From positions 1 through 34,620 of IMG/VR virus record IMGVR_UViG_3300005831_000036: a stretch of DNA of 34,620 nucleotides. The stretch is one strand, 5' to 3'. This document shows, piece by piece, positions 34,516 to 34,620 of the stretch. Made by a program: the position numbers and the translations under genes. This stretch comes from a virus. Positions within the stretch are counted from its first letter, which is position 1. Each line of letters opens with the position of its first letter. Under the pieces are notes generated by a model. That model did no database searches, was not told where the DNA came from, and saw nothing but the letters and a program-made list of their open reading frames with translations.

Positions 34516-34620
34516 ATGAAAATTATGCAGTTTTTGAAAGATCCGCAAGGTGATTTAAGCTCTAAACGGCTCTATGGTATTGCTTGTTTAATCATAGCAA
34601 TAGTTCTAGCCTTTGTAAAA
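34516..34620 (+). CDS. Two-TM holin-like protein, copy 2 (3'-truncated)
   Basis: The first 35 codons of the homologue of 711-893, with the same SD (AAGGAAGGTGGT) and only two residue differences. The first hydrophobic segment (IACLIIAIVLAF) is present; the second lies beyond the window. It is followed off-window presumably by another spanin-like pair. Confidence 0.65.
   Translation, partial: MKIMQFLKDPQGDLSSKRLYGIACLIIAIVLAFVK

Larger units (their letters stand above)
33789..34620. repeat. Diverged duplicate of lysis-type cassette, copy 2
   Basis: It aligns with 1-814 in the same order and orientation. It continues from the full-length tail region, so it is in the expected lysis position. 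Copy 1 lies at the window start, upstream of the terminator. The divergence excludes an exact direct terminal repeat. Confidence 0.9.

Noticed and set aside
1-34620. CRISPR array
   Set aside because: No regularly spaced direct repeats with unique spacers were seen. The repeated words at 13736-14046 are short, in both orientations and irregularly spaced.
1-34620. Amber (TAG) codon reassigned across the genome
   Set aside because: Several genes end at TAG in the expected place (893, 1206, 1671, 30227). Only one gene has an in-frame TAG.
1-34620. Integrase and attachment site
   Set aside because: No tyrosine or serine recombinase motif was found. The cassette repeats at the ends are diverged and far longer than att cores.

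Overview
The window looks like almost one whole genome of a tailed, non-contractile (siphovirus-type) bacteriophage with an HK97-type head. GC content looks moderate, about 40%. Evidence is gene order and families: terminase, portal, protease, HK97 capsid, connectors, tail tube, frameshifted tail chaperone, TP901-type tape measure, Dit, Gp37-like tail tip, lysis-type genes. The host is not identified. Signal-peptide and membrane-anchored coiled-coil proteins in the lysis region suggest a host with two membranes; a spirochaete is only a guess. No integrase, excisionase or CI-type repressor was recognised, so nothing points to lysogeny.

Layout. (1) 1-1261, plus strand: end of a lysis-type cassette (coiled-coil membrane protein, peptidase-like protein, two-TM holin-like protein, two overlapping spanin-like frames), closed by a bidirectional terminator at 1337-1362. 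(2) 1426-13507, minus strand: the early region. Reading leftward it holds a PrimPol-VirE primase-helicase, tiny Cys-rich proteins, an SNF2-type helicase, a KilA-N protein, a structured gene-poor stretch with tRNA-like elements (5459-5997), an ssDNA-binding protein of the DUF2815 type, a run of very small tightly packed genes, a VRR-NUC nuclease and a membrane protein. No DNA polymerase was seen, so replication probably borrows the host polymerase. (3) 13508-14200: divergent control region with an early promoter, an attenuator-like leader, an AT-rich segment with GGTAGTAT-type repeats (candidate origin) and the late start. (4) 14201-33685, plus strand: packaging, head, connector and tail genes, with four unusual inserts: a NUMOD-like repeat protein, a B-box zinc-finger protein, a complete ferritin directly coupled to the portal gene, and a beta-propeller inside Dit. 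(5) 33705-34620: a second, diverged copy of the lysis cassette that opens the window.

How it works together. Early leftward transcription starts at 13662-13691, must pass a strong hairpin with a U-tract before the first gene, and makes replication and host-takeover proteins. Late rightward transcription makes the virion. Internal promoters at 15767, 17152 and 21696 boost the accessory block, the ferritin-portal pair and the protease-capsid pair. Hairpins after the major capsid and major tail genes probably lower downstream expression. The two ends of the window are homologous but not identical: either a tandem duplication of the lysis module or the joining of two strain variants of a circularly permuted genome.

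The features most worth following are the phage ferritin, the attenuator leader of the early operon, the tRNA-like RNA locus, the Dit with an Asp-box propeller insertion, and the fully overlapping lysis-region frames.
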